A stretch of DNA of 64,000 nucleotides, from NCBI GenBank assembly GCA_021325635.1, contig JAJPGV010000033.1, positions 1 through 64,000 on the forward strand, read 5' to 3'. Origin of the DNA: Chloroflexota bacterium. GTDB taxonomy: Bacteria > Chloroflexota > JAJPGV01. Made by a program: the position numbers and the translations under genes. This document shows, in pieces, positions 15,731 through 24,376 of this stretch; position 1 is the stretch's first letter, and the number at the start of each line of letters is the position of its first letter. The notes beneath the pieces are model-generated. The model was not told where the DNA came from, searched no databases, and saw nothing but the letters and a program-made list of their open reading frames with translations.

Positions 15731-17266
15731 CTAGTTCCGTTCGAGGAACAGCGGCGCCAGGAGGTTGTCCGCGGGCACGTAGTCATCCGTCAGCAGGACT
15801 GAATTCGTCTGCCGCAGCCAGTCCTCCATGTCTGACTCGGACATGATGTGGGTCATCGACGAGCCTCCAGGGCCCTGACCGCGCACCTGCTGCAGGCGGC
15901 GTTGATCGAGCGGGGACTTGGATGCGGCCACCACGTAGGTGTTCTGCGCCGGCGTGTGGAAGCTGTCGGACCCGGACATCACGTAGACGTGTGGGAAGAC
16001 GCTCTGCAGCGTTCGAACGATCGACGGGATGAAGCGGCCGCCCTCCATCTTGTCGATGATCATCGACAGGTAGAAGCCGTCCGGGGTCATGAGATCGCTG
16101 AGCTGCCGATCGAACTCCTGCGTGGTGAGGTGGTAGGGCACCGACAGGTCGTTGAAGGCGTCGCCCAGGATGAGCTCGAACTTCTTATCGGACTGCAGCT
16201 CGCGAATGCCGGTGCGCGCATCTTCGTTGATGGTCCTTACCGGGGCCGTAGGGCTGAGGCCCATGTACTGATAGTCGATCTGCGTCACGCCGGGATCGAT
16301 CTCGATCACCACGTCGTTGGCCTTGGGATACAAGCGCTCGATGTAGCGCGGAGTGGTGTAGCCGCCGCCACCCAGCTGCAAGACGTTGAAGTCCGGCTTC
16401 TGCGTGGCTACGTAGTCCATCATCTCCCCGTATATCTGCTCGTAGGGGTAGTGCAGATAGGTCGGGTCATTGAGATCGCTGAAGCTGTGGATCAGGTGAT
16501 CCAGAATGAGCTCCTCGACGACGCGTCCATCCTGCTCGGTCGGAACCACGCGAATGCAGTAGTAGTTCGTCTCACGGGTGCAGCCGCTGTCGAAGGCGTT
16601 GAGACGGATGCCCTCGCCCAGGACGGCCAGCGTCAGGATGGCAATGCCGCTCACACTGACCATGGCTTCAGCGCGGCCCTCGGTCAAGAGCCCACCGAAC
16701 GCCAGTGCCAGCAGCAGCAGGGCCACGCCCACACCCACGACGATCGAACGGGTTCCGAAGTTGGCGATCAGGACGAAGCCGGTGAGGAATGTGCTGAGGA
16801 TGCTGCCGCAGGTCGAAACCGCGTACAAGCGGCCCACAACGCCACCGGTGTGCATCAGATCCTTCAGCGATAGCCGAATGACCACCGGGGTGGTCATGCT
16901 GACCACGAATGCGGGTGGGAAGAAGATCGCCGCCGTCATGACCACGATCTTGGCCACGAGGGAGAAGTCCGGGGGATAGGTGACGTCGGTCATGATGCGG
17001 ATGAGCGGCAGCACCGCCAGACTGATGATTCCACCCAGGGCCAGGATGACGCCGAGGGTGCGCCGCCCGGGCCAGCGGTCGGCGACCACCCCGCCGGTGT
17101 AGTTCCCGAGCGAGATGCCGGCCAGGACGACGCCGATGACGCTCGTCCAGGTGTACAGCGATACACCCACTACCGGCGCGATGATGCGCCCGGCCACGAT
17201 CTCGAGGATGAGCGTGCAGCCGCTGGCGATGAACACGACGGTATAGGCCCACAAGTTCCTTGGCAT
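15731..17266 (-). CDS. Membrane protein with C-terminal spermidine-synthase-like domain
   Basis: An approximately 511-residue protein with two halves. Residues about 1-210 hold seven or so transmembrane helices (SGCTLILEIVAGRIIAPVVG at the start, with GxxLGN and GRRTLG loop motifs resembling transporters). The C-terminal half is a Rossmann methyltransferase-like fold related to polyamine aminopropyltransferases: LQLGGGGYTTPRYIERLYP, IEIDPGVTQ, NEDARTGIRE and LILGDAFNDLSVPYHL. The family is common but no substrate is established; active polyamine synthesis should not be assumed. ATG 17266 starts after the dinB stop and is preceded by CATAAT with a 7-nt spacer, suggesting a leaderless transcript. 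It converges with glnA. Confidence 0.85.
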   Translation of the reverse strand: MPRNLWAYTVVFIASGCTLILEIVAGRIIAPVVGVSLYTWTSVIGVVLAGISLGNYTGGVVADRWPGRRTLGVILALGGIISLAVLPLIRIMTDVTYPPDFSLVAKIVVMTAAIFFPPAFVVSMTTPVVIRLSLKDLMHTGGVVGRLYAVSTCGSILSTFLTGFVLIANFGTRSIVVGVGVALLLLALAFGGLLTEGRAEAMVSVSGIAILTLAVLGEGIRLNAFDSGCTRETNYYCIRVVPTEQDGRVVEELILDHLIHSFSDLNDPTYLHYPYEQIYGEMMDYVATQKPDFNVLQLGGGGYTTPRYIERLYPKANDVVIEIDPGVTQIDYQYMGLSPTAPVRTINEDARTGIRELQSDKKFELILGDAFNDLSVPYHLTTQEFDRQLSDLMTPDGFYLSMIIDKMEGGRFIPSIVRTLQSVFPHVYVMSGSDSFHTPAQNTYVVAASKSPLDQRRLQQVRGQGPGGSSMTHIMSESDMEDWLRQTNSVLLTDDYVPADNLLAPLFLERN

Positions 17267-17273
17267 GCGCGGA

Positions 17274-17279
17274 ATTATG
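17274..17279 (-). promoter_or_regulatory. -10 box (CATAAT), leaderless-type, for the SpeE-like gene
   Basis: CATAAT on the minus strand ends 7 nt before ATG 17266, and no ribosome-binding site lies between. It sits between the dinB stop and this start. Confidence 0.45.
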
Positions 17280-17294
17280 GACGACGCCGGGAAT

Positions 17295-18479
17295 CTATTC
17301 CGATAGGTCCTCGCGGCGCCAGTCGCGCTGCTCGATCTCTTCGGTCGGGCCAACGGTAAGCGCCTGCCAGCCAAACTTGTCGCGAATGCGGTCCAGGCTG
17401 GCGGTTATCGCGGCCTGCTTGGAGGGCGGCTCATCGAACAGCCCAAGCTGCTGGCTGCCTCGGCTGAAGTTGCTGACGCCTGCACCGAGCAGGCGGACCT
17501 TGCGCTTCCTGTCGTAGGCCTGGCGAAAGAGCTGCAGGATCTCGCCGACGATCTCATCTTCGAGCACAGTGGGCCGGGGCAGGCTGTGGCTGCGGGTCAT
17601 GGTCTCGAAGTTCTCGTAGCGCAGCTTCAGGTTGACGGTACGGCAGCAGAGTCCGTGGTCGCGCATGCTCTTGGCCGAGTGCTGGGCCAGGTTTCTCAGC
17701 ACCAGCTCCAGCCGCCCGACGTCGTCCAGGTCGCGATCGAACGTCGTCTCGCGGCTGATGCTTTTGGGATCGCCTGGCGGCGACACTGGCCTTTGGTCGA
17801 TGCCGTGGGCGAACTCCCACAGCTGGAATCCGAGCTTGCCCAGGCGCCGCAGCAGCTCCTCGATGGGCAGCGCTGCCAGGTCGCCGATGGTTCGCAGCCC
17901 CAACGGCGCGAGGCGCTCCTCCGCGGATGGCCCCAGTCCGGGCAGCCGGCGCAGCGGCAGCGGCGCCAGGAAGCTCGCCTCCTGGCCGGGCGGGACCTCC
18001 GTGAAGCCGCGTGGCTTGTGCAGGTCCGAGGCCACCTTGGCCACCACTTTGGAGGTGGCGATGCCGATGGACACGTCCAGGCTGGTTGCCGACTTCACTT
18101 CAGCCTGAATGCATCGAGCCACCTGCGCGGCCGGTCCCTGGCCGCACTCGGTTCCGGTCAGATCCAGGAAGGCTTCGTCTAGCGACATCGGCTCGACCAG
18201 CGGGGTGTGGCTGCGGTAGATGTCGAAGACCTGCTTGGAGTAACGGCCGTACACCTCGAAGTGCGGAGGCACGAAGATACCGTGGGGGCACAGCTGCACG
18301 GCCGTGGACAGCGGCATGGCCGAATGCACGCCAAAGGCCCGCGCTTCATAGGAGGCGGCCGAGACAACGCCCCGCTTTCGTGGATCCCCGCCAACGATGA
18401 CGGCTTTGCCGGCCAGCTCCGGGTTCAGGACCTGCTCGACGGAGGCGTAGAAGGCGTCGAGGTCGCAGTGCAGGATCAC
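17295..18479 (-). CDS. dinB: DNA polymerase IV (Y-family, error-prone)
   Basis: Translesion polymerase. The 394-residue protein starts at GTG 18479 with MILHCDLDAFYASVEQ (catalytic Asp), then GGDPRKRGVVSAASYEARAF, and the second catalytic block VEPMSLDEAFLDLT. The thumb and little-finger domains follow (LPGLGPSAEERLAPLG, then SISRETTFDRDL). The C-terminal tail LGLFDEP resembles a beta-clamp-binding motif (Q-L-x-L-F type, in SQQLGLFDEP). The start lies 11 bases after the stop of the upstream ThDP enzyme on the same strand, so the two are probably co-transcribed. I see no LexA-type operator. Confidence 0.94.
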   Translation of the reverse strand: MILHCDLDAFYASVEQVLNPELAGKAVIVGGDPRKRGVVSAASYEARAFGVHSAMPLSTAVQLCPHGIFVPPHFEVYGRYSKQVFDIYRSHTPLVEPMSLDEAFLDLTGTECGQGPAAQVARCIQAEVKSATSLDVSIGIATSKVVAKVASDLHKPRGFTEVPPGQEASFLAPLPLRRLPGLGPSAEERLAPLGLRTIGDLAALPIEELLRRLGKLGFQLWEFAHGIDQRPVSPPGDPKSISRETTFDRDLDDVGRLELVLRNLAQHSAKSMRDHGLCCRTVNLKLRYENFETMTRSHSLPRPTVLEDEIVGEILQLFRQAYDRKRKVRLLGAGVSNFSRGSQQLGLFDEPPSKQAAITASLDRIRDKFGWQALTVGPTEEIEQRDWRREDLSE

Positions 18480-18489
18480 CGCGCCGCTC

Positions 18490-20163
18490 TCATCCCACGT
18501 CGAGCGCGGCCTGTCCCGTGGGCGGCCGGTACCAGCCCATGTCGATGGGCACTTCGATGAGGGTGGCTCGGTCGGCCCGCGAGGCTGCTCGAAGCGCGGA
18601 CGATAGATCCTCATACGTCGGGCAGCGCCTGCCGTTCAAGCCAAGATCCTGCGCCAGGCCGGCGTAGTCGACAGGACCGAAGTCGACGGCGTGAATTGGC
18701 AGGGCGTCGCGCTCCTGCTTGAGCTTGATCAGGCTGAGCGACTGGTCGACCAGGACGACCAGCGTCAGGGGGAGACCTAACCGCGCCACAGTCTCCAGCT
18801 CCCCGGCGTACATCAGCAGTCCGCCGTCGCCGAGGATGGCAGCCACGTGTCGATCCGGCAGCTCCAGCTTGGCGGCCACGGCGGCCGGTATGGCGTAGCC
18901 CATCGACGATAGGCCGTTGCTTGTCAGAAAGGTCTTGGGAGCCAGGGTTTGCCACTGCTGGCAGGCCTGGAGCTTGTGCGAGCCCACGTCACAGGTCAAG
19001 ATCCCGTCCGCCGGGAGCGTTTCCCGCAGTGCCTTGAGGACAGTCTGCGGGCTCATGCTGCCGGTGTCGGCCTGAAAGGTGCCGGCAGACCAACCGAGGT
19101 GGATGCCGGCCGCCAGCCGGCGGCGGTGGCCCTCGACGTCGAGCCAGGCTGGCTTGGGACGACAGCGAGCAGTCAGGCGGTCGAGGGCGAGTGGGGACTG
19201 GGCCACCTCGAAGATGGGCTGGAAGGTTCGGCGGCGTTCAGGCACCCCGGTGATGCTCAGCGCGGGCGGCTTGGTTGGCCACGGCGTGATGAAGTCCACG
19301 CCGTCGACTCCGGCCATGATCGCCAGGTCGCTCGACTGCAGCAGGCTGTCAATGGCCGGCTGGCCGAAGGCGCCGAACGTGCCGGCGAACAGGGCATGAT
19401 CTTCAGGCAGCGAGCCCTTGGCCTGAGGCGTCACCAGCAGCGGGGCGTTGATCCGTTCGGCCAGCTCCCGGAGCTGGCGCTCGACGCTGTACTGGACGAC
19501 CTGGATGCCCGCCACGATCACCGGCCGCTGGCTGGCGTCGACGGTCATCGCGGCCCGCTCGAAGGGATCGCGCTCGTCGCCGAAGCGGATGCTCGAGCTG
19601 GCGCGCCAGCGGTTGCCGGCGCGCTCGACGTGGCGCTCGGCCATGGCCGGGTCCGCCACCGTTAGCCGCAGCTCTTCGTTGGCCACCGTCAGATACACCG
19701 GCCCCGGTTGGCCGACCGGCGTTGTCCCGGTGGCGACGTCGAACAATCTGGTCAGCAGGTCCAGCGCATTTTCGGCCGACAGCTCGCCCGCGAATCGGGT
19801 AATCGGCGCGAACAGCTCCACCAGGTCAAGCTGCTGGTGGGTGTTGCGGGGCTTGAACGCATCGGAATGGTCGCCTGAGAAGGCCAGCAGCGGGGCGCGA
19901 TCGAGAAAGGCATTGGCGACGCCGCTTACGAGGTTGCTGGCGCCGGGGCCCAGGGTCGAGAAGCACACCCCGGGAAGGTCGGTGAGCCAGCCGGTAGCCT
20001 CGGCCATCATCGCGGCCTGACCTTCGTGGTGCGTGAGGATCACGTCCACTCCGGCCGCGCGCAAACCCTCCACCAGGGCCAGGACTTCACCTCCCGGCAG
20101 GCCAAAGGCACGCTTGACCCCGGCTGCTTTGAGGTACCGCGCGACGAACGTGGCGGCCTCCAC
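18490..20163 (-). CDS. Thiamine-diphosphate-dependent enzyme, acetolactate synthase-like
   Basis: A 557-residue enzyme of the acetohydroxyacid synthase / benzoylformate decarboxylase superfamily. The N-terminal Pyr domain has [20 protein letters not shown] and the cofactor-activating Glu in [14 protein letters not shown]. The central domain carries a [12 protein letters not shown] segment. The C-terminal PP domain shows [19 protein letters not shown] and the ThDP motif beginning [15 protein letters not shown] and ending VVLVDQS (Asp-Gln where many members have Asn-Asn). It is not next to ilvN or ilvC, so a catabolic or novel decarboxylase/ligase role is as likely as branched-chain synthesis. 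GTG 20163 is preceded by TATACT and 6 nt. dinB follows 11 bases downstream. Confidence 0.82.
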   Translation of the reverse strand: MEAATFVARYLKAAGVKRAFGLPGGEVLALVEGLRAAGVDVILTHHEGQAAMMAEATGWLTDLPGVCFSTLGPGASNLVSGVANAFLDRAPLLAFSGDHSDAFKPRNTHQQLDLVELFAPITRFAGELSAENALDLLTRLFDVATGTTPVGQPGPVYLTVANEELRLTVADPAMAERHVERAGNRWRASSSIRFGDERDPFERAAMTVDASQRPVIVAGIQVVQYSVERQLRELAERINAPLLVTPQAKGSLPEDHALFAGTFGAFGQPAIDSLLQSSDLAIMAGVDGVDFITPWPTKPPALSITGVPERRRTFQPIFEVAQSPLALDRLTARCRPKPAWLDVEGHRRRLAAGIHLGWSAGTFQADTGSMSPQTVLKALRETLPADGILTCDVGSHKLQACQQWQTLAPKTFLTSNGLSSMGYAIPAAVAAKLELPDRHVAAILGDGGLLMYAGELETVARLGLPLTLVVLVDQSLSLIKLKQERDALPIHAVDFGPVDYAGLAQDLGLNGRRCPTYEDLSSALRAASRADRATLIEVPIDMGWYRPPTGQAALDVG

Positions 20164-20169
20164 GAGGCC

Positions 20170-20175
20170 AGTATA
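20170..20175 (-). promoter_or_regulatory. -10 box (TATACT), leaderless-type, for the ThDP enzyme gene
   Basis: TATACT on the minus strand ends exactly 6 nt before GTG 20163. It mirrors the infA -10 box 8 bp away on the other strand. No -35 consensus is visible. Confidence 0.6.
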
Positions 20176-20183
20176 GGCCCGGT

Positions 20184-20189
20184 TATACT
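20184..20189 (+). promoter_or_regulatory. -10 box (TATACT), leaderless-type, for infA
   Basis: TATACT ends exactly 6 nt before GTG 20196, with no room for a ribosome-binding site between the predicted transcription start and the start codon. Confidence 0.6.
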
Positions 20190-20195
20190 CGGCTG

Positions 20196-20468
20196 GTGCA
20201 GCGAGGCAGAAGGCCGTCCAGGCGTCAGCGCGGCGAGAAGCAGCAGTCTGACGTCAAGAACGCCATCGAAGTGGATGGCGTCATCAAGGAGGCTCTGTCG
20301 AACGGCTTCTACAACGTGGAGATCGCCAACGGGCACGTCGTCCTGGCCCGTCTCGCCGGCAAGATGACCCAGGGCCACATCCGCGTCCAGCCCATGGACA
20401 AGGTGCGGGTTCAGCTGTCGGTCTATGACCTGACTCGCGGCCGCATCGTCTGGCGTTTTCGCGACTAA
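20196..20468 (+). CDS. infA: Translation initiation factor IF-1
   Basis: A small OB-fold factor that binds the ribosomal A site during initiation. Residues about 22-88 carry the family sequence: [37 protein letters not shown] and [15 protein letters not shown]. The 90-residue length exceeds the usual 72 because of an Arg/Gln-rich N-terminal extension ([17 protein letters not shown]). No alternative ATG, GTG or TTG lies at the usual start, and GTG 20196 fits the leaderless promoter pattern, so the extension seems real. Unusually, no ribosomal-protein, secY, adk or map genes are adjacent. Confidence 0.92.
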   Translation: MQRGRRPSRRQRGEKQQSDVKNAIEVDGVIKEALSNGFYNVEIANGHVVLARLAGKMTQGHIRVQPMDKVRVQLSVYDLTRGRIVWRFRD

Positions 20469-20635
20469 CGCCTGATTCGCCGGTCGCGCTGGGGCAGGCG
20501 GAGAACACCTTACGTGGGGCCGAGCTGGCCCGCCGGAGCGCGCTGGCCGTACGCCTGGCGCTGATACCGCTGGCCGTCTTCGGCCTTATTACCGCGCTCG
20601 ACTTCCTCGCGTCGAGCGGCGCCTGGAATCGCGCT

Positions 20636-21259
20636 GTGAGCGTCTGGCTGCAGGGCCCCGAGCTGCTGCCGCTGACCGTCATCGGGTTCCTGACCGACTG
20701 GCTGTTTTCGGGCAAGATCCTCGTGCCGCTGGCGCTGCTGGGCGTAGCGCTGCTTGCCTGGCAACGACGCTGGTCGCTGGCCGCCTCGCTGCTCGTCTTT
20801 TTCCCGCTGGTGGCGGCCGGCGCGGGTTTGAAGTACGTCCTGCCCACGCCGGCGGCGGCCACGTTCCTCAAGGTACGGGTGTTGTTCGTCAGCTCATTCG
20901 GCGGGCCGCAGTTCCTTGCCAACGGCTATCCAAGCGGGCACGCCGCTCGAACCGCCTTCGCCCTGGGCTGGCTGGTGCTGGCGTTCGCTCCGAGCCCCGG
21001 CCGCCTTCGCGCGGCCGTCTTCGCCATCGTGCTCACCTGCTGCGTGGGCTGGACGCGAATCTACGTGGGCGACCACACCCTGCTGGAGATTCTCGGCGGG
21101 CTGGCGTTGGCTCTCGTGTTCCTGATTCCCGCCGCTATCCTGCAGACTGTACGTCCAGGCGGCTCGCGGGGGCCAACCGAGCGTCTACCAGGCGGCCTGC
21201 AGGATGGCCAGGAAGGAGTCGGCCTTCAGGGAGGCGCCCCCAACCAGGGCGCCGTCTAG
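20636..21259 (+). CDS. PAP2-superfamily membrane phosphatase-like protein
   Basis: A hydrophobic protein with the PAP2 signatures NGYPSGHAARTAFALG and GWTRIYVGDHTLLEILGG, as in lipid phosphatases such as undecaprenyl-pyrophosphate or phosphatidic acid phosphatases; these act at the outer face of the membrane. GTG 20636 is the first standard start, but the same frame is open from 20429 and encodes another clear transmembrane segment (LALIPLAVFGLITALDFL), so the true protein is probably longer and may use a rare start such as CTG 20489. The last ~30 residues are Gly/Arg/Pro-rich and overlap the 3' end of tpiA on the other strand by 75 bases, which suggests a recently lost stop. Confidence 0.72.
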   Translation: MSVWLQGPELLPLTVIGFLTDWLFSGKILVPLALLGVALLAWQRRWSLAASLLVFFPLVAAGAGLKYVLPTPAAATFLKVRVLFVSSFGGPQFLANGYPSGHAARTAFALGWLVLAFAPSPGRLRAAVFAIVLTCCVGWTRIYVGDHTLLEILGGLALALVFLIPAAILQTVRPGGSRGPTERLPGGLQDGQEGVGLQGGAPNQGAV

Positions 21260-21937
21260 CTCTTCCCGCTCGAGGAGCCCGGCGGCGTTGTCGGGCGTCA
21301 CGCTGCCCCCGTACAGGATGCGCACCCGCCCCGACACGTCGGAGGGCAGCAGCGTGCGGATGAAACGATGGATCTCCTCGGCCTGGTCGGGCGTCGCGAC
21401 CTGGCCGGTGCCAATAGCCCAAACCGGCTCGTAGGCGATCAGCAGCCCGCCCAGCTCCGCGGGCGACAGGTCTGCCAGGCTAACGGCGATCTGCTCCTCG
21501 ATGATCCGCTGGGTCTGACCCTCGGAGCGCTCCGGCCAGGTCTCGCCCACGCACACGATGGGAATCAAGCCTCGCTCCAGGGCCAGCCGCGTCTTTTGGT
21601 TGACGGCCTGGCTGCTCTCGCCCATCCGCCGGCGGCGCTCGGAGTGTCCGAGGATCACGTAGCGGCAGCCGACGTCGAGCAGCATCAGGGGGGAAATCTC
21701 GCCGGTGAAGGCGCCTTTGTCCTGCTGGTACATATTCTGCGCGCCCAGCGCGATGGAGCTGCCGGCAAGCGTGGTCGCCACCGTGGATAGGGCCGTAAAC
21801 GGCGGGCAGACGACGACGTCCGCGGGCGGACGCGCCGGGACCGCCATACGGACGTCATTCGCGAGCGTGCGTGCCTCGGCCAGGGTGCCATTCATCTTCC
21901 AATTTCCGGCAACCAGCCGTCTTCGAGCGTGGGCCAC
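21185..21937 (-). CDS. tpiA: Triosephosphate isomerase
   Basis: Interconverts dihydroxyacetone phosphate and glyceraldehyde 3-phosphate in glycolysis. The 250-residue TIM barrel has the catalytic Lys in LVAGNWKMNG, catalytic His in VILGHSERRRRMGE, and catalytic Glu in LLIAYEPVWAIGTGQVA, then ILYGGSVTPDNAA for phosphate binding. The frame continues upstream to 21970, but GTG 21937 gives the usual N-terminus and is preceded by TATTAT with a 6-nt spacer. It is divergent from hemA, and no other glycolytic genes are adjacent. Confidence 0.96.
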   Translation of the reverse strand: MAHARRRLVAGNWKMNGTLAEARTLANDVRMAVPARPPADVVVCPPFTALSTVATTLAGSSIALGAQNMYQQDKGAFTGEISPLMLLDVGCRYVILGHSERRRRMGESSQAVNQKTRLALERGLIPIVCVGETWPERSEGQTQRIIEEQIAVSLADLSPAELGGLLIAYEPVWAIGTGQVATPDQAEEIHRFIRTLLPSDVSGRVRILYGGSVTPDNAAGLLEREELDGALVGGASLKADSFLAILQAAW

Positions 21938-21942
21938 GAACC

Positions 21943-21949
21943 TATAATA
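21943..21949. promoter_or_regulatory. Shared divergent -10 (TATAATA) for tpiA and hemA
   Basis: The heptamer TATAATA reads TATTAT on the minus strand, exactly 6 nt before the tpiA GTG at 21937. On the plus strand it reads TATAAT, 9 nt before an ATG at 21958 that opens a 22-codon leader ORF running into the hemA start. A single AT-rich core therefore appears to serve both directions. Confidence 0.55.
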
Positions 21950-21957
21950 GGGGTCGA

Positions 21958-22026
21958 ATGGCTCTCGCACAGGCGCCGCGCCTTGTCCGCGGAGTCCAAA
22001 CCATCCCGGTCGTCCCGTGCCCGTAG
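21958..22026 (+). CDS. Possible 22-residue leader ORF overlapping the hemA start
   Basis: ATG 21958 to TAG 22024-22026 encodes MALAQAPRLVRGVQTIPVVP plus two residues, and its stop lies 5 bases inside hemA (GTG 22017). Its position 9 nt after a TATAAT box and its overlap with hemA fit a translation-coupled upstream ORF, but conservation cannot be judged here. Confidence 0.3.
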   Translation: MALAQAPRLVRGVQTIPVVPCP

Positions 22027-23270
22027 CGCTCTTCGGGCTGAGCTACAAGACGGCGCCGCTCGACCTGCGAGAAGCCGTTTCATTCGACTCGGATGCACTT
22101 CTCCGCGGGCTGCCGGGGCTTACCTGCGATCCCTCCCTGCGGGAAGCCGTGGTGCTGTCCACGTGCCATCGGACAGAGATCTACGTCGAGCTGACCGATC
22201 AAATAGCGGCGAAAGAGCACGCCATGTCCTGGCTGGCGGATCAGCGGGGCATGTCGAGACGGGCCTTCGGCAGCCACGTGTATCACCGCTTCGAGCGGGA
22301 GGCGGTCGAGCACCTGTTCCGGGTCGTTGCCGGACTGGACTCGATGGTCGTTGGCGAGGCGCAGATCCTCGGGCAGGTGCGGGAGGCGTTCAAGATCGCC
22401 GGCCGCGCGGGGACGGTGCGAACCCGGCTGGACGCGACGTTCCGGCGTGCGCTCAAGGTCGGCAAGCGGGCGCGAACCGAGACCGGCATCAACAGCAACT
22501 CCATTTCCATTGGCACCATCGCCGCCGACCTGGCCCGGCAGGCCCTGGGCACGCTCGAAGGTCGCAGCGTGCTGGTCATCGGCGCCGGCGAGATGAGCGA
22601 GCTGGCGACACGCCACCTCGTGCGCAACGGCGCGTCGGAGATCGTCGTGGCCAACCGCTCTCTCAAGCGGGGCGAGAAGCTGGCCGCCATGGCCGGCGTC
22701 CGCGCCGCCCCTCTGGGTCGGGTTCCCGAGCTCATCATGGCGGCCGACATCGTCATCACCTCCACCGGCTCCGGATCCCCGCTGATTTCGGCGGATACGC
22801 TAGCCGCTCGCAAGAACCCGCTGGTCATCATCGACCTGGGTTTGCCGCGCGACGTCGAGCCGGCCGTGGCCGAATTTCCGAACGTCAAGCTCTACAACGT
22901 GGATCAGCTCGACGAGGCGCTGGCCGACCGCCAGCAGAGCCAGGCCGAGGACGTGCAGCGGGTCGAAGCGATCATCGCCGAGGAGCTGCTCGACTGGGAC
23001 CGCTGGCACGCCTCCCTGGGCGTCGTGCCCACGATCAGCGAGATCACCGAGCGCGCCGACGAGATGCGACTCGCGGAAACTGCCAAGACCATGGCAAGGC
23101 TCAGCCATCTGTCGGAGCGAGATCGGCGTGAAGTAGCGGCTTTGGCTCAGGCGGTTCAGCGCAAGCTGCTCCATGGGCCCATCGAACGTCTCAAGGATGA
23201 AGCCCTGTCAGAGGGCTACCTCGAGATGGCTCGCGATCTGTTCGGGCTCGAAGACCAGACCGAGGCCTGA
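22017..23270 (+). CDS. hemA: Glutamyl-tRNA reductase
   Basis: First committed step of the C5 haem pathway: reduces glutamyl-tRNA to glutamate-1-semialdehyde with NADPH. The 417-residue protein has the catalytic Cys50 in VVLSTCHRTEIYVE, the signature HLFRVVAGLDSMVVGEAQIL, GQVREAFKIAGRAGT, and the NADPH-binding VLVIGAGEMSELATRHLV. The dimerisation domain is at the C-terminus. It starts at GTG 22017, which overlaps a short upstream ORF. It heads a plus-strand run containing hemB and hemL, the second and adjacent steps of the pathway. Confidence 0.96.
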   Translation: MPVALFGLSYKTAPLDLREAVSFDSDALLRGLPGLTCDPSLREAVVLSTCHRTEIYVELTDQIAAKEHAMSWLADQRGMSRRAFGSHVYHRFEREAVEHLFRVVAGLDSMVVGEAQILGQVREAFKIAGRAGTVRTRLDATFRRALKVGKRARTETGINSNSISIGTIAADLARQALGTLEGRSVLVIGAGEMSELATRHLVRNGASEIVVANRSLKRGEKLAAMAGVRAAPLGRVPELIMAADIVITSTGSGSPLISADTLAARKNPLVIIDLGLPRDVEPAVAEFPNVKLYNVDQLDEALADRQQSQAEDVQRVEAIIAEELLDWDRWHASLGVVPTISEITERADEMRLAETAKTMARLSHLSERDRREVAALAQAVQRKLLHGPIERLKDEALSEGYLEMARDLFGLEDQTEA

Positions 23271-23297
23271 GGCGGCGCCGGCTCGGACGGCCGTTGC

Positions 23298-23303
23298 TAT
23301 AGT
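23298..23303 (+). promoter_or_regulatory. -10-like box (TATAGT) before hemB
   Basis: TATAGT in the 56-base gap between hemA and hemB. The predicted leader of about 17 nt contains AGGAG (23315-23319), 7 nt before GTG 23327, so this gene appears to have a normal short leader in contrast to several neighbours. Confidence 0.4.
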
Positions 23304-23326
23304 TTTCGTTCGATGAGGAGCCCGGC

Positions 23327-24376
23327 GTGATCAGCCACCGGCCCACGGTGCCTCCCCAAACGCCTGGATCATTCGCTGAGCAGGCTGCGCCGGCGTCGTT
23401 CCCCTCGCTGCGCATGCGACGGCTGCGCACCAGCCCGACAATGCGCCGCATGGTTCAGGAGACGCGGCTCTCGCCCGACGATTTGATACTGCCGCTGTTC
23501 GTCGACCATCACGCCGGCGGCGAAGCATCGATTCAATCGATGCCGGGCGTCATGCGCTTGTCGGTGGAACGGGCGGTCGAAGAGGCGGCCTCCGCGGCGG
23601 CGCTCGGCATTCCAGCGGTGCTGCTGTTCGGCCTGCCCGAATCGAAGGACGCCGCGGGCAGCGGCGCCTACGATTCGGACGGTATCGTGCAGCGGGCGGC
23701 GCGGGCGATCAAGGCGGCCTGTCCGGAGCTCGTGCTCATCACCGACGTTTGCCTGTGCGAGTACACCTCGCATGGGCACTGCGGTGTGCTGCGAGACAGC
23801 GGCGTCGACAACGACCGCACGCTGGAGCTGCTGGCCGCCACCGCCGTCTCTCAGGCCGAGGCGGGGGCCGACGTCGTTGCTCCATCAGACATGATGGACG
23901 GACGCGTCGGTGCTATCCGGCGCGCGCTGGATGCGGCCGGCTACCAGGACCGCTCCATTCTGGCGTACTCCGCGAAGTTTGCCTCCGGCTTCTACGGCCC
24001 CTTCCGTGAGGCCGCGGAATCCGCTCCCCAGTTTGGTGACCGGCGCACGTACCAGATGGACCCTCCCAACGCACGGGAAGCCCTGCGCGAGATTGCGCTC
24101 GACGTGCAGGAGGGCGCGGACATGGTGATGGTCAAGCCCGCGCTCGCTTATCTCGACCTGGTTGCTCGCGCGCGAGCGGCGTTCGACCTGCCGCTGGCGG
24201 CTTACAACGTCTCCGGAGAATTCGCCATGGTCAAGGCGGCGGCAGCCAACGGCTGGATCGATGAGAAGCGGGTAGTTGCCGAGATCCTGACCGGTATCAA
24301 ACGCGCCGGGGCAGACCTCATCATCACGTATCACGCGAAAGACGCAGCCGCGTGGCTGCGAGAAGGAAGTTTTTGA
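23327..24376 (+). CDS. hemB: Porphobilinogen synthase (delta-aminolevulinic acid dehydratase)
   Basis: Condenses two 5-aminolevulinate molecules to porphobilinogen. The 349-residue barrel carries the Cys-rich zinc site [16 protein letters not shown], the first active-site Lys in [17 protein letters not shown] and the Schiff-base Lys in [14 protein letters not shown]. The N-terminal ~30 residues before [12 protein letters not shown] are a non-conserved extension. GTG 23327 follows AGGAG. The stop overlaps the TTG start of the cyclophilin gene by four bases. Confidence 0.96.
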   Translation: MISHRPTVPPQTPGSFAEQAAPASFPSLRMRRLRTSPTMRRMVQETRLSPDDLILPLFVDHHAGGEASIQSMPGVMRLSVERAVEEAASAAALGIPAVLLFGLPESKDAAGSGAYDSDGIVQRAARAIKAACPELVLITDVCLCEYTSHGHCGVLRDSGVDNDRTLELLAATAVSQAEAGADVVAPSDMMDGRVGAIRRALDAAGYQDRSILAYSAKFASGFYGPFREAAESAPQFGDRRTYQMDPPNAREALREIALDVQEGADMVMVKPALAYLDLVARARAAFDLPLAAYNVSGEFAMVKAAAANGWIDEKRVVAEILTGIKRAGADLIITYHAKDAAAWLREGSF

